From Maribacter spongiicola (lineage in GTDB: Bacteria; Bacteroidota; Bacteroidia; Flavobacteriales; Flavobacteriaceae), in NCBI RefSeq assembly GCF_004364165.1, contig NZ_SOAY01000011.1, forward strand, positions 496,001-560,000: a stretch of DNA of 64,000 nt. Direction: 5' to 3'. A program made the position numbers and the translations under genes. The number at the start of each line of letters is the position of its first letter. Within the stretch, counting starts at the first letter, position 1. Shown here in pieces: positions 46,532-54,838 of this stretch. Under the pieces are notes generated by a model. The model was not told the DNA's origin. It searched no databases and saw only the letters and a list, made by a program, of their open reading frames with translations.

Positions 46532-47221
46532 TTATTTATTTAATGCTGCTTTAATAGCAGATTCAACCAATGGCTCCATTACCTTATAGCCTTCAACTGT
46601 AGGGTGTACTTCATCTTCGGCGTATATTTTTGGTAAGCCATTTCGTTCATCGACCATGGCAGAGAAATAATCTAAATAAATATGTCCATTAGCATCAGCA
46701 TACTCTTTGATCATTTTGTTCAGTTCAATTATTTTACCTGATGGTTCTAAACCTGGTTTCCATGGGTAATCGTAAGCGGGTAGGGTAGAAGATAAAATTA
46801 CTTTGATACCATTTGCATGAGCAAGTTCTGCCATACCTTTTATATTATCCATGATCATTTCTAAGGTTGACGGACCTGTATTGCCTGCAATATCATTAGT
46901 GCCAGCTAGTATTGTTACTACTTTCGGATTCAGATTAATTACATCTTGTCTAAAACGAATAAGCATCTGTGGTGTCGTTTGTCCACTAATACCACGATTT
47001 ATGTATGGTTTGCCCTCAAAAAATTCTGGTCGCTTATTTAACCAACCTATAGTAATGGAGTTGCCCATAAATACAACTCGATCTTCATTATTTGATACTG
47101 CTTGTACTTCGGCATTAGCTTCTTCGAAACGCTTTAAATCTGCCCAGTCTTGTGCATTAATTGTTGTTAAACCTAAGAATGATAACATACAGGTTAAAAT
47201 TAAGTTGTTTGCTCTTTTCAT
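46532..47221 (-). CDS. Exported SGNH/GDSL hydrolase
   Basis: This 229-aa serine hydrolase has a signal peptide ending TTINAQ (about residue 24). The four SGNH blocks are present: FMGNSITIG (catalytic Ser55), NRGISGQT (Gly77), AGTNDIAGN (Asn109) and DEVHPT (Asp203, His206). The sequence sits close to platelet-activating-factor acetylhydrolase-like and carbohydrate-esterase-like groups. The likely job is removal of acyl groups from a lipid or glycan in the periplasm, but the substrate cannot be named. It follows a small membrane-protein gene by 12 bases and is probably co-transcribed with it. Confidence 0.92.
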   Translation of the reverse strand: MKRANNLILTCMLSFLGLTTINAQDWADLKRFEEANAEVQAVSNNEDRVVFMGNSITIGWLNKRPEFFEGKPYINRGISGQTTPQMLIRFRQDVINLNPKVVTILAGTNDIAGNTGPSTLEMIMDNIKGMAELAHANGIKVILSSTLPAYDYPWKPGLEPSGKIIELNKMIKEYADANGHIYLDYFSAMVDERNGLPKIYAEDEVHPTVEGYKVMEPLVESAIKAALNK

Positions 47222-47233
47222 GTTGTTGGTTGT

Positions 47234-47692
47234 TTACGCTTGTTGAATTTGACTTTGTTCTTCTCCAGTCAATGGTACATTTTTAATGATGTGATCTTTA
47301 TTTGGTCTTTGCACCGCTAAATAGGCTAACAAACAAATCGAGATTACCAGTGGTAATGCGTTACCTGTATTATAATAGGCGAAGAGACCAATAAAGGCAG
47401 GCATTTCAATAAGTGCATATTTTATATGTAAGGCAGATTGATATTTTTTTAATTTGTCTTCTAGTCGTGTGTTTAACTGAATTTTAGAAGTCCTTTTTTT
47501 AAATATCCATTGACTACCAAAATAACCTAACATAGCAAATATGGGTACGGCATATAAAAATACACTCCCAGCATTACTGTCTGTATTGAAGGTGTTGATT
47601 TGAAAAATCACCCAAATGGTAAAAATACTTAAGCCAATAAGTAAGAATAAATGCATGATAGAAAGGCTCTTGATAAAATTTTTTAGTTCCAT
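47234..47692 (-). CDS. Hypothetical four-helix membrane protein
   Basis: This 152-aa protein has four hydrophobic segments at about residues 12-31, 43-63, 93-109 and 112-128, separated by a basic loop (KKRTSKIQLNTRLEDKLKKY). This layout is shared by many uncharacterised Bacteroidota inner-membrane proteins. No catalytic motif or family name is recognised. It ends 12 bases before the exported SGNH hydrolase ATG, so the two are likely translated from one transcript, though no functional link can be seen. Confidence 0.72.
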   Translation of the reverse strand: MELKNFIKSLSIMHLFLLIGLSIFTIWVIFQINTFNTDSNAGSVFLYAVPIFAMLGYFGSQWIFKKRTSKIQLNTRLEDKLKKYQSALHIKYALIEMPAFIGLFAYYNTGNALPLVISICLLAYLAVQRPNKDHIIKNVPLTGEEQSQIQQA

Positions 47693-47790
47693 ATAATTTT
47701 TAAAATTGTAAGATAATATAAAATACAGCTACAGAGAATTTAACCTACTAATAGTAACGATTTTTATACCATATGCATGATATAGAATTT

Positions 47791-47798
47791 TATCTTTG
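47791..47798 (+). promoter_or_regulatory. -7 promoter element TATCTTTG with near-leaderless start
   Basis: This exact TAnnTTTG box ends only six bases before the ATG at 47805. Transcription would then start at or next to the start codon. It covers the TTG at 47796 that opens the longer frame. Confidence 0.6.
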
Positions 47799-47804
47799 CA
47801 CGGT

Positions 47805-48260
47805 ATGAAAAATATACTCATAATGATTGTTGCTACTTTAACACTACAAAGTGCATACGGTCAAATAGAACAAGATAAAGTGCTTCATTTTTTAGGAGGA
47901 AATCTTTATGGATTGGTTGGAGCCGGAGTAGCTAATGAAATTTCTGATGGTGATAGACCCTGGACGTTTATTGGTGCTGTAGGTGGTAGCTTGTTAATTG
48001 GTTTGGCAAAAGAAAGTATTGACCAAAAGCAATATGGAGGTTGGAGCAATGAAGATTTATTGGCTACTGTGTTGGGTGGTGCTACGGTGGGAATTACAAT
48101 CGATATTTTTAAAAAGAAAAAACAACGTAAAAGAGAACAACTTTATAGAGATGCTATTAAATCTGCCGATGTCAGATTTCAAAAGAAATTCCCAATAGAA
48201 ACAACAGAAATAAATTCATTGCTTGTATTGGGAATGTCTAGTACTGTTTTAGAAAAATAA
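47805..48260 (+). CDS. YfiM-like small exported/membrane protein
   Basis: This 151-aa protein has a signal peptide ending SAYGQ (about residue 20). The block DKVLHFLGGNLYGLVG, then LLIGLAKESIDQKQYGGWSNEDLLATVLGG, resembles YfiM-type lipoproteins, which have DK..HF, AKE..D and GG.S..DL patterns. Two Gly-rich hydrophobic helices flank the middle, followed by a basic stretch IFKKKKQRKREQ, so it may sit in a membrane. The function of the family is unknown. It lies alone between divergent and convergent secreted-hydrolase genes and has a promoter placed for a nearly leaderless message. Confidence 0.7.
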   Translation: MKNILIMIVATLTLQSAYGQIEQDKVLHFLGGNLYGLVGAGVANEISDGDRPWTFIGAVGGSLLIGLAKESIDQKQYGGWSNEDLLATVLGGATVGITIDIFKKKKQRKREQLYRDAIKSADVRFQKKFPIETTEINSLLVLGMSSTVLEK

Positions 48261-48274
48261 ATTTCTGGCGATTT

Positions 48275-49759
48275 TTAATATTTCGCACTTCTATCGGTTG
48301 CGACGGTACGTTTAATAAAATCGCGAATATCATCATTTGCGGTTTTCAGATCTTCTCTTCTTAAATACATCATGTGCCCTGATCGATAGCCCTTAAAGCT
48401 GAATCTATCTTTCATACGCCCGCTTGGATCTACTTGCCACATGGTATATTTCGCATTAAAATAGGTAGTAGCACCATCGTAGTATCCAGATTGTATCAAA
48501 ACATTTAAATATGGGTTCTGTGCCATTGCCAGTCTTAAGTTATCTCTTGTATTATCGTTTTCATTATTCCAAGGGTGTACAGGGCCGAATAGGTTATATT
48601 TTACATCGGTCTTAAAATTCAATTCTTCTTGTAAGTAGTAATTAATTGCCGGTGTAAAACTATGTAGCCATGATGTTAATTCAGAATTGTAATCTGGCTT
48701 CATGCCTGCCAATTGTTTATCAATACCTAAGTATCTTGAGTCTAGGCGACCTACGGTATAACCACTTTTATCTTTTAAAAGATTTTTCCAAAAGAAAGAG
48801 GTAGGTACTACCAAGTTTTGATCAAGAATATCTTTTTTATTTAATCCTGAATAATAGGCCATTTTATCTGCAATAGCTTCTTTTTCGGTAGTTTCTAGGA
48901 ATCCGCCTTTTGCCAATGCTGGCATTAATTTATCTATCGTGTACGCTTCCGATTCTGGTAAAATTTCTAGTAAATCTTTACTTTGCAATGCTGGTGGTAA
49001 CATTTTATGATGCCATGCAGCGGCTGTAAAATAGGGTAGGTTTATTGCATCTGCTACTGGTCCGGAATTACGGATTACTTTATAATCGGCCGGCGAAACC
49101 ATTATTACACCATTTAGGTACATCCATTGTTGTTCTTGTAATGCTAATGAAAGTCCCATCACACGGGTTCCTCCATAACTTTCACCAATGATATATTTTG
49201 GTGAACGCCATTTATTGTTCCTAGTAACAAAGGTGTTCAACCATTCTGCTAAATACTTGATATCGGCGTTAATTCCGAAGAACTTATCCCTATCAACTTC
49301 TTTTCCGCTTGCAGGTATGGTTCTGCTGTATCCTGTATTAACAGGGTTGACATATACAATATCGGCTATGTCTAAAACCGAATACGGATTTGCACTTACA
49401 CCATATGGTTGTACTGGGTAACCTTCATCATCGATCTTTAATACTTTTGGTCCTGTATACGCCAAATGCATCCAAACAGATCCAGAACCTGGTCCGCCAT
49501 TAAACGATATTAATAATGGTCTAGCTGCGCGATCTTTAATATTATTTCTAGTGTAATAGGTGTAATGTAAAGAGGCAATAGGTTTCGCGTTTTCATCCCA
49601 TACCGGTTGTGTACCTGTTTGCGCAGTGTACGAAAAAGTTGCTCCATTTATGGTAGCAGTATGTTGTGTGGTAATTACGGTGTCTATGGGTAATTCTCTA
49701 GACTGGGCAACGCTAAAGGTGGCTGCCAAACAAATTGATAGTTGTAGAAGTTTTTTCAT
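48275..49759 (-). CDS. Exported S10-family serine carboxypeptidase
   Basis: This 494-aa protein has its ATG at 49759 giving a signal peptide that ends FSVAQ. A longer frame from 49807 would precede it with non-signal residues and is rejected. S10 blocks are present: NGGPGSGSVWMHLAYTGPK (about 85), the nucleophile in IIGESYGGTRVMG, the Asp in SGYYDGATTYF and the His in YRSGHMMYL near the C-terminus. The enzyme removes C-terminal amino acids from peptides and is usually active at acidic pH. It is a single gene that converges with the YfiM-like gene, 14 bases apart. Confidence 0.92.
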   Translation of the reverse strand: MKKLLQLSICLAATFSVAQSRELPIDTVITTQHTATINGATFSYTAQTGTQPVWDENAKPIASLHYTYYTRNNIKDRAARPLLISFNGGPGSGSVWMHLAYTGPKVLKIDDEGYPVQPYGVSANPYSVLDIADIVYVNPVNTGYSRTIPASGKEVDRDKFFGINADIKYLAEWLNTFVTRNNKWRSPKYIIGESYGGTRVMGLSLALQEQQWMYLNGVIMVSPADYKVIRNSGPVADAINLPYFTAAAWHHKMLPPALQSKDLLEILPESEAYTIDKLMPALAKGGFLETTEKEAIADKMAYYSGLNKKDILDQNLVVPTSFFWKNLLKDKSGYTVGRLDSRYLGIDKQLAGMKPDYNSELTSWLHSFTPAINYYLQEELNFKTDVKYNLFGPVHPWNNENDNTRDNLRLAMAQNPYLNVLIQSGYYDGATTYFNAKYTMWQVDPSGRMKDRFSFKGYRSGHMMYLRREDLKTANDDIRDFIKRTVATDRSAKY

Positions 49760-49980
49760 GGTTTGATAAGGTTCTGTTGTTGAACGAAAATAAACATAAA
49801 AGCTCAATAATTACTTAAACAATAATTGATTGAACTGTTAATGTCAATTCTTCATTATTGAAGATTATTATACATAATACGGCACTTAATAGTACTGTAT
49901 ATTCTAAATATAAAATTCATTAAAGGTTTGATGATTTTCAATGAATTTTATTTAATTTTCTAAAGCATTAAAATAGACAC

Positions 49981-51117
49981 ATGAAGAAATTATCAAGACG
50001 CTCATTTAGCGGTATAGCTGCCAAAGGAATATTAGGAACAACATTGTTAACTAACATGCCACTTGCAAAAGCATTTACTGCAAAACCTATAAATAAAAAG
50101 TTAGGTATTGCTTTAGTCGGTTTAGGAAGTTATAGCGAACATCAACTTGCACCATCGTTATTAGAAACAGAACACTGTTATTTAGCTGGTATTGTGACGG
50201 GAACTAAAGAGAAAGAAGGCATTTGGAAAGAGAAATACAACCTGTCTAAAAAGAATATTTATAATTACGACAATTTTGATACTATAGCAAAAAATGATGC
50301 TATTGATGTGGTATATGTTGTTTTACCTAATAGTATGCATGCCGAATTTTGTATTCGAGCAGCTAAGGCAGGCAAGCATGTTATTTGCGAAAAGCCAATG
50401 GCTGTAAGTGTTAAAGAATGTGATGCTATTATAAATGCTTGTAAAGAGAATAATGTAAAATTAGGTGTTGGTTATAGAATGCAGAGCGACCCTTATACCA
50501 ATGAGGTAAAGAAATACGTGAAAGAGAAAACTTTTGGAGATGTGCTTTTTGTTTCTTCGGATGCCGGATATATTTCTAATGGCAACCCTGATCAATGGCG
50601 ATTAAATAAGGCATTGTCAGGTGGTGGTGCTTTAATGAATATGGGCGTATATGCGATACAAACCAGTATTTATGGTACGGGGCAGAATCCTATTTCCGTT
50701 TCTGCACAAGAGTTTAGTACACGACCAGATTATTTTAAAGATACCGATGAAACTATTACCGCACAATTTAAGTTTGCCAATGGTGCCGTTGCACATATGA
50801 TGACTTCGCACAATGCAAATGGTAATCGTTTAAAATGTCATTGTAGTAAGGGTTGGTTTGAGTTGGACCCTGCTCATAGCTACGGACCAATAAGTGGGCG
50901 AACATCAAACGGAAATACTATAGAATTTCCATTTAAAAAACAACAAGCTTTACAAATGGACGATTTTGCTAAGCATGTGTTATTAGGTTCTAAAAACATC
51001 GCGCCTGGTGAAATGGGAAAAAGAGATATGATAATCGTTGAAGCTATTTATAAATCAATAGCAGAGGGCGGTAAAGAACAAACGCTATCTTTAGGTGATT
51101 TAGGTATAGTATCGTAA
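49981..51117 (+). CDS. Tat-exported Gfo/Idh/MocA family oxidoreductase
   Basis: This 378-aa NAD(P)-dependent sugar oxidoreductase is of the glucose-fructose oxidoreductase type. The N-terminus has a twin-arginine signal (SRRSFSG at 5-11) and a hydrophobic stretch, so export in folded form with bound cofactor is expected. The Rossmann motif is ALVGLGSYSEHQLAP (about 44-58). The EKP catalytic motif lies in HVICEKPMAVS near residue 135, and SGGGALMNMGVYAIQ near residue 218 is the usual family block. The substrate sugar is unknown. It is a single gene followed by a 16-bp inverted repeat. Confidence 0.92.
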   Translation: MKKLSRRSFSGIAAKGILGTTLLTNMPLAKAFTAKPINKKLGIALVGLGSYSEHQLAPSLLETEHCYLAGIVTGTKEKEGIWKEKYNLSKKNIYNYDNFDTIAKNDAIDVVYVVLPNSMHAEFCIRAAKAGKHVICEKPMAVSVKECDAIINACKENNVKLGVGYRMQSDPYTNEVKKYVKEKTFGDVLFVSSDAGYISNGNPDQWRLNKALSGGGALMNMGVYAIQTSIYGTGQNPISVSAQEFSTRPDYFKDTDETITAQFKFANGAVAHMMTSHNANGNRLKCHCSKGWFELDPAHSYGPISGRTSNGNTIEFPFKKQQALQMDDFAKHVLLGSKNIAPGEMGKRDMIIVEAIYKSIAEGGKEQTLSLGDLGIVS

Positions 51118-51145
51118 CATATTGTAAATCATAGATTTTATATTT

Positions 51146-51194
51146 AAATTAACTTGAATTTCAAGTTTAGATCACTTCAAATTCAAGTTAATTT
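51146..51194. repeat. Inverted repeat with 16-bp perfect arms
   Basis: Arms at 51146-51161 (AAATTAACTTGAATTT) and 51179-51194 are exact reverse complements with a 17-base loop. The left arm also forms a smaller palindrome, AACTTGAA-T-TTCAAGTT, at 51151-51167. It lies 28 bases after the oxidoreductase stop and 112 bases before the next start. The arms are AT-rich, so it is either a weak terminator or a protein-binding site. Confidence 0.7.
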
Positions 51195-51270
51195 TACATG
51201 TTAACATAAACATAAACTTCTCTTCATCAATTGCTAATTTTCAGTGAACCTTTCTAAAAAGTTGTCTCTA

Positions 51271-51278
51271 TAGTTTTG
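51271..51278 (+). promoter_or_regulatory. -7 promoter element TAGTTTTG before PhoX-like gene
   Basis: This TAnnTTTG match lies 28 bases before the ATG at 51307. No TTG is found at the usual -33 distance. Confidence 0.45.
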
Positions 51279-51306
51279 CCCTTGTAACCTAAAAACTATA
51301 TTGATA

Positions 51307-52929
51307 ATGAAAAAATCGAAAAATTTACTAATTAAAGCCCTTTTCCTTTCTTGTTTAGGATTAGCTGTAATGAGCTGTGACGGAGAAGATGGGGTAGATG
51401 GTACCAATGGTATAGACGGTGTTGATGGTGCTGATGGTGTCGATGGCGCTGACGGAGCCGATGGTGCTGACGGTCAAGATTTAACTTTGGCGGAATCAAT
51501 TCCGTTAACAAGCTCTGTAACTCCTAATGAGCTATTTGAATTAAAAGGTGCGTTTAGCGGTTCTGCTGAATTGAACATGATTATGTCATCAGCAGATATA
51601 TTAGAGTCCGATTCTACTTTTGTGTATGGGTCTTATATGGATGGTGCTGCACTTTACCCTGCTGAAGATGGTAATTACGCATTGATCAACAACTTAGAAG
51701 CAGATTATTCTATTGCAAGAATAATGTTGAACTCTGAATTACAACCTTTACAAGGTGATTATATAGTAAACTCTACTGCTACAGCATTTACAGCTATGTG
51801 TTCTGGTTCTTCTATAACAGTTGAAGAGCACGGTTTTGGTCCTCTTTATCTTTCTGGTGGAGAATGGGGCGGTAATGCTAAAGGTGTTTACAAAGTTAAT
51901 CCTTTTAGAGCTAAAGAAGATAGGGTAGAAGCTGAAAGACTACCTGCATTGGGTGAGTGGTCAACTGAAAATGCAGTTGCTATAGGCAAAGATGCATATG
52001 CTTCGCAAACGGTTATTTTTATGGGTGATGATGACAGCAATAACACTTATCCTCAAGCACACTTTGGTATGTATGTAGGTCAAAGAGGTGATCTTTACGG
52101 TGGTAAACTATATGTTTTAAGAGGTACTAATCCTGTAGAATCTGCTCCTGGTGAAGGTGGTCAGTTATTTGAAATGGGAATGGCTCAAGATATTGAGTAT
52201 GATGTTGAATGGGTAGAAGTTACCGAAAGAACAATAGATGAGTTAAACCAGGAAGCAATTGATTTAAATGCTATTGGTTTTCAGAGAATTGAAGATATCG
52301 ATTGGAGAAGAGGTACTGCCGAAGCTCAAAGAGAAGTTTATTTTAATGCAACAGGTAGAATTCGTGGAGATAATCCAGATCTTAACTTAAGAGGTACAGG
52401 TTTTGGACGTGTTTACAAGCTTGTTCTTGATGCTGATGATCCAACGGCTCCTGCTAAATTAACTGTTGTTGTAGACGGTGATTTAGAAGGTGGTAAAGGT
52501 GACGGAATGCATTCTCCTGATAATATTTTAGTGACTGAGAACTATGCTTACGTTCAAGAAGACCCTAATGGTTATGCTGATTTGAATGCGGATATTACAG
52601 GTTTTGCTAAACTATGGCAATTAGACTTAAATACTGGTGATTTTGTAGAGGTGATGGAATGTAACCAAACTTATGCATCTAGTGTTGGTATTGGTAATAC
52701 TGATAGTATGTGGGAAATTACAGGTTTAATAGATGTTACCGATATTATCGGTGCTTCTGAGCCAACATTTATCGGAGGTGCTCAGGTGCATGGATGGAAT
52801 TTCAGTACAACTCCTGATACTGCAGTAAGAGCTGACGGACTTAAGTTTGTTGATCCAACTGCAATTAGTGAAGGTAGTGCTAGTTTAGAGGGTTCTGTTT
52901 TGTTCAAATTGACAGGCTTACCTAGATAA
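51307..52929 (+). CDS. PhoX-like (DUF839) lipoprotein with collagen-like linker
   Basis: This 540-aa lipoprotein has lipobox AVMSC (Cys24), preceded by a TTG-led frame that is not needed. Residues 25-57 are about eleven Gly-X-X triplets rich in Asp (GVDGADG units), a flexible collagen-like spacer. The body resembles alkaline phosphatase PhoX/DUF839 proteins, with GEWSTENAVAI, FMGDDDSNNTYPQAHFGMYVG, FQRIEDIDWRRG near residue 320 and HSPDNILVTENYAYVQEDPNG near residue 400. PhoX uses calcium and iron to hydrolyse phosphate esters; whether all ligands are present here cannot be checked by eye. It precedes the di-heme peroxidase gene, separated by a terminator. Confidence 0.75.
   Translation: MKKSKNLLIKALFLSCLGLAVMSCDGEDGVDGTNGIDGVDGADGVDGADGADGADGQDLTLAESIPLTSSVTPNELFELKGAFSGSAELNMIMSSADILESDSTFVYGSYMDGAALYPAEDGNYALINNLEADYSIARIMLNSELQPLQGDYIVNSTATAFTAMCSGSSITVEEHGFGPLYLSGGEWGGNAKGVYKVNPFRAKEDRVEAERLPALGEWSTENAVAIGKDAYASQTVIFMGDDDSNNTYPQAHFGMYVGQRGDLYGGKLYVLRGTNPVESAPGEGGQLFEMGMAQDIEYDVEWVEVTERTIDELNQEAIDLNAIGFQRIEDIDWRRGTAEAQREVYFNATGRIRGDNPDLNLRGTGFGRVYKLVLDADDPTAPAKLTVVVDGDLEGGKGDGMHSPDNILVTENYAYVQEDPNGYADLNADITGFAKLWQLDLNTGDFVEVMECNQTYASSVGIGNTDSMWEITGLIDVTDIIGASEPTFIGGAQVHGWNFSTTPDTAVRADGLKFVDPTAISEGSASLEGSVLFKLTGLPR
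51381..51474 (+). repeat. Collagen-like Gly-X-Asp coding repeat
   Basis: A run of 9-bp-related units encodes Gly-X-X triplets (mostly GVD, GAD). Codon choice varies between copies, so the repeat has diverged at DNA level while keeping its amino acids. Confidence 0.85.
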
Positions 52930-52951
52930 GTGAAATAATTTAACCAATTAC

Positions 52952-52980
52952 AAAGGTTCCCTTAACTGGGAACCTTTTTT
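52952..52980 (+). terminator. Intrinsic terminator after PhoX-like gene
   Basis: AAAGGTTCCC and GGGAACCTTT form a GC-rich stem with a 6-base loop and a T-run, 23 bases after the stop and 26 bases before the peroxidase ATG. Confidence 0.9.
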
Positions 52981-53005
52981 CTATTTATAAATTTTAAAAT
53001 ATAAC

Positions 53006-54838
53006 ATGAGAATACTGCATAATAAATGGATAGTTGTTGCTCTTTTTGGTTTTTTTCTTTCATGTAAGGATCAAGAAACCAAGCCATTATTGGCTATTAA
53101 CTCTAATGATACATCAATGTTTAACGATGCTATTCGAGAACATTACTTTATTACATTAGATAGTACTTCTTATTTTATGCAGCAAATAGATACTTCTAAT
53201 ACTCTGTCAAAGAATAAAACTCTGTTTCTTAAAAGTAGAGCATGGTATAAAAGAGTAGAGCCTATGCTGATTGCTTATGACTATGAGAATTATATTTCAA
53301 TGAATGCACCTAATCTGCTAAAAGTTGAAATTGATGACCATCAAGACATTAAAATCCTTAAACCGAAGAGCTTTCAAGTTTTAGAAGAGTTGTTATATGC
53401 TGAAGAAGGGTTCACAAACAAAGAATTACAAAATGTTTTAGAATATTTAAAAATTAGAATTCCATTTGTACGTAAAAATCATATTCTCATCAAGCAAAGA
53501 GATAGGCATCATTTAAAAATGATTCGCGATGCTATTGTAAATATCGCTACAAAAGGTATTACTGGATTTGATTCCCCTATGTTGGCTAACTCCCTAAATG
53601 AAGCCATCTATAATTACGAAACTTTACAACATGTTTTGGCTATCTACAAAGATGCTTTTGCAAATAAAAAATTGTACACGCAATGGGAAGACGAAATTAC
53701 TGCTACCACTGATGTACTTAAAAATGGGAATTTCGATGATTTTGATCGATACTCTTTCATAAAACTGCACACTAATAATCAATTGGGCTTAGTGGCTAAA
53801 ACCGCGCAAGATTGGAATATTGAATTGAGTAAATCTCGGGCGCTAGACCCCAAAGTTACTAGTTTATTTGACAAGAATTTTTTTAATATGAAAATGTTTT
53901 CTACCCAAAGAGCGCCAGATATTACTGAAGAAAGAATTGAACTAGGTAGACAGTTGTTCAATGATAAAGATTTATCTGGATCCGGTACTATAAGTTGTGC
54001 CACTTGCCATGTAAAAGAGAAAGCATTTACTGATGGTCATAAAATTGCCAAAGGGATAAACGGACAAGATTTGCAACGCAATTCACCAACCTTAACCTAT
54101 GCCGTTTACCAACGTTCTTTGTTTTATGATGGTAGGGCAGACGGACTTGAAGATCAAATTGTTGGTGTTACGAACAACCAAAATGAGTTTCATATTGATT
54201 TAGAACAATTAGAAGAGAAAATTCAAGCAAAATCAGCGTATAAAGTTCAATTTGATTCGCTTTACGATGGAAAAATCACAGACATGAATGTTCGTAATGC
54301 TATAGCAACTTACATAAGAAGTTTAGCACCTTTCGATTCTAAATTCGATAGAAACATGAACAATATTGAAGATAACATGACAGCTGAAGAGATTAAGGGA
54401 TTTAACCTTTTTATGGGTAAGGCTGCGTGTGCTACTTGTCATTTTCCACCTGCTTTTAATGGTACCGTTCCACCAAAATATATGGAGAGCGAATTCGAAA
54501 ATCTTGGAGTACCTAAAAACGCTAGTTTCGAAAATCCTGTTTTAGATGATGACTGGGGTCAGTACTACCCATATGAAGTAGAGGAGAAGAAACATTTCTT
54601 TAAAACGTCAACGGTACGTAATGTTGATTTAACTGGACCATATATGCATAACGGTGTGTATAAAACTTTAGAGGAAGTGGTAGAGTTTTATAATGTTGGT
54701 GGTGGATTAGGCATGGGCTTAGATGTACCGTATCAAACCTTACCGCCAGATTCTTTAAACTTAACTGAAGTAGAATCGAAAGCAATTATAGCTTTTATGA
54801 AAACATTGACGGATCAGCAATTTGAAAGTATAAATTAG
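53006..54838 (+). CDS. Di-heme cytochrome c peroxidase (MauG/CcpA type) lipoprotein with extra N-terminal domain
   Basis: This 610-aa protein has lipobox GFFLSC, giving lipidated Cys20. Residues 30-290 are helical and contain KSFQVLEELLYAEEGF near residue 121, a pattern seen in imelysin-like (EfeO-type) regions fused to Bacteroidota peroxidases. The peroxidase part starts near residue 305 and has two haem sites, CATCH at 331-335 and CATCH at 475-479, with RNSPTL and TVRNVDLTGPYMHNG blocks. It likely reduces hydrogen peroxide or oxidises a partner in the periplasm. The ccsBA product is the probable haem-attachment system. The stop overlaps that of the convergent TIGR02757 gene. Confidence 0.88.
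   Translation: MRILHNKWIVVALFGFFLSCKDQETKPLLAINSNDTSMFNDAIREHYFITLDSTSYFMQQIDTSNTLSKNKTLFLKSRAWYKRVEPMLIAYDYENYISMNAPNLLKVEIDDHQDIKILKPKSFQVLEELLYAEEGFTNKELQNVLEYLKIRIPFVRKNHILIKQRDRHHLKMIRDAIVNIATKGITGFDSPMLANSLNEAIYNYETLQHVLAIYKDAFANKKLYTQWEDEITATTDVLKNGNFDDFDRYSFIKLHTNNQLGLVAKTAQDWNIELSKSRALDPKVTSLFDKNFFNMKMFSTQRAPDITEERIELGRQLFNDKDLSGSGTISCATCHVKEKAFTDGHKIAKGINGQDLQRNSPTLTYAVYQRSLFYDGRADGLEDQIVGVTNNQNEFHIDLEQLEEKIQAKSAYKVQFDSLYDGKITDMNVRNAIATYIRSLAPFDSKFDRNMNNIEDNMTAEEIKGFNLFMGKAACATCHFPPAFNGTVPPKYMESEFENLGVPKNASFENPVLDDDWGQYYPYEVEEKKHFFKTSTVRNVDLTGPYMHNGVYKTLEEVVEFYNVGGGLGMGLDVPYQTLPPDSLNLTEVESKAIIAFMKTLTDQQFESIN

Noticed and set aside
46851-47246. 131-codon plus-strand frame opposite the SGNH hydrolase
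   Set aside because: The minus-strand gene has all four SGNH blocks and a signal peptide, so this frame is a shadow.
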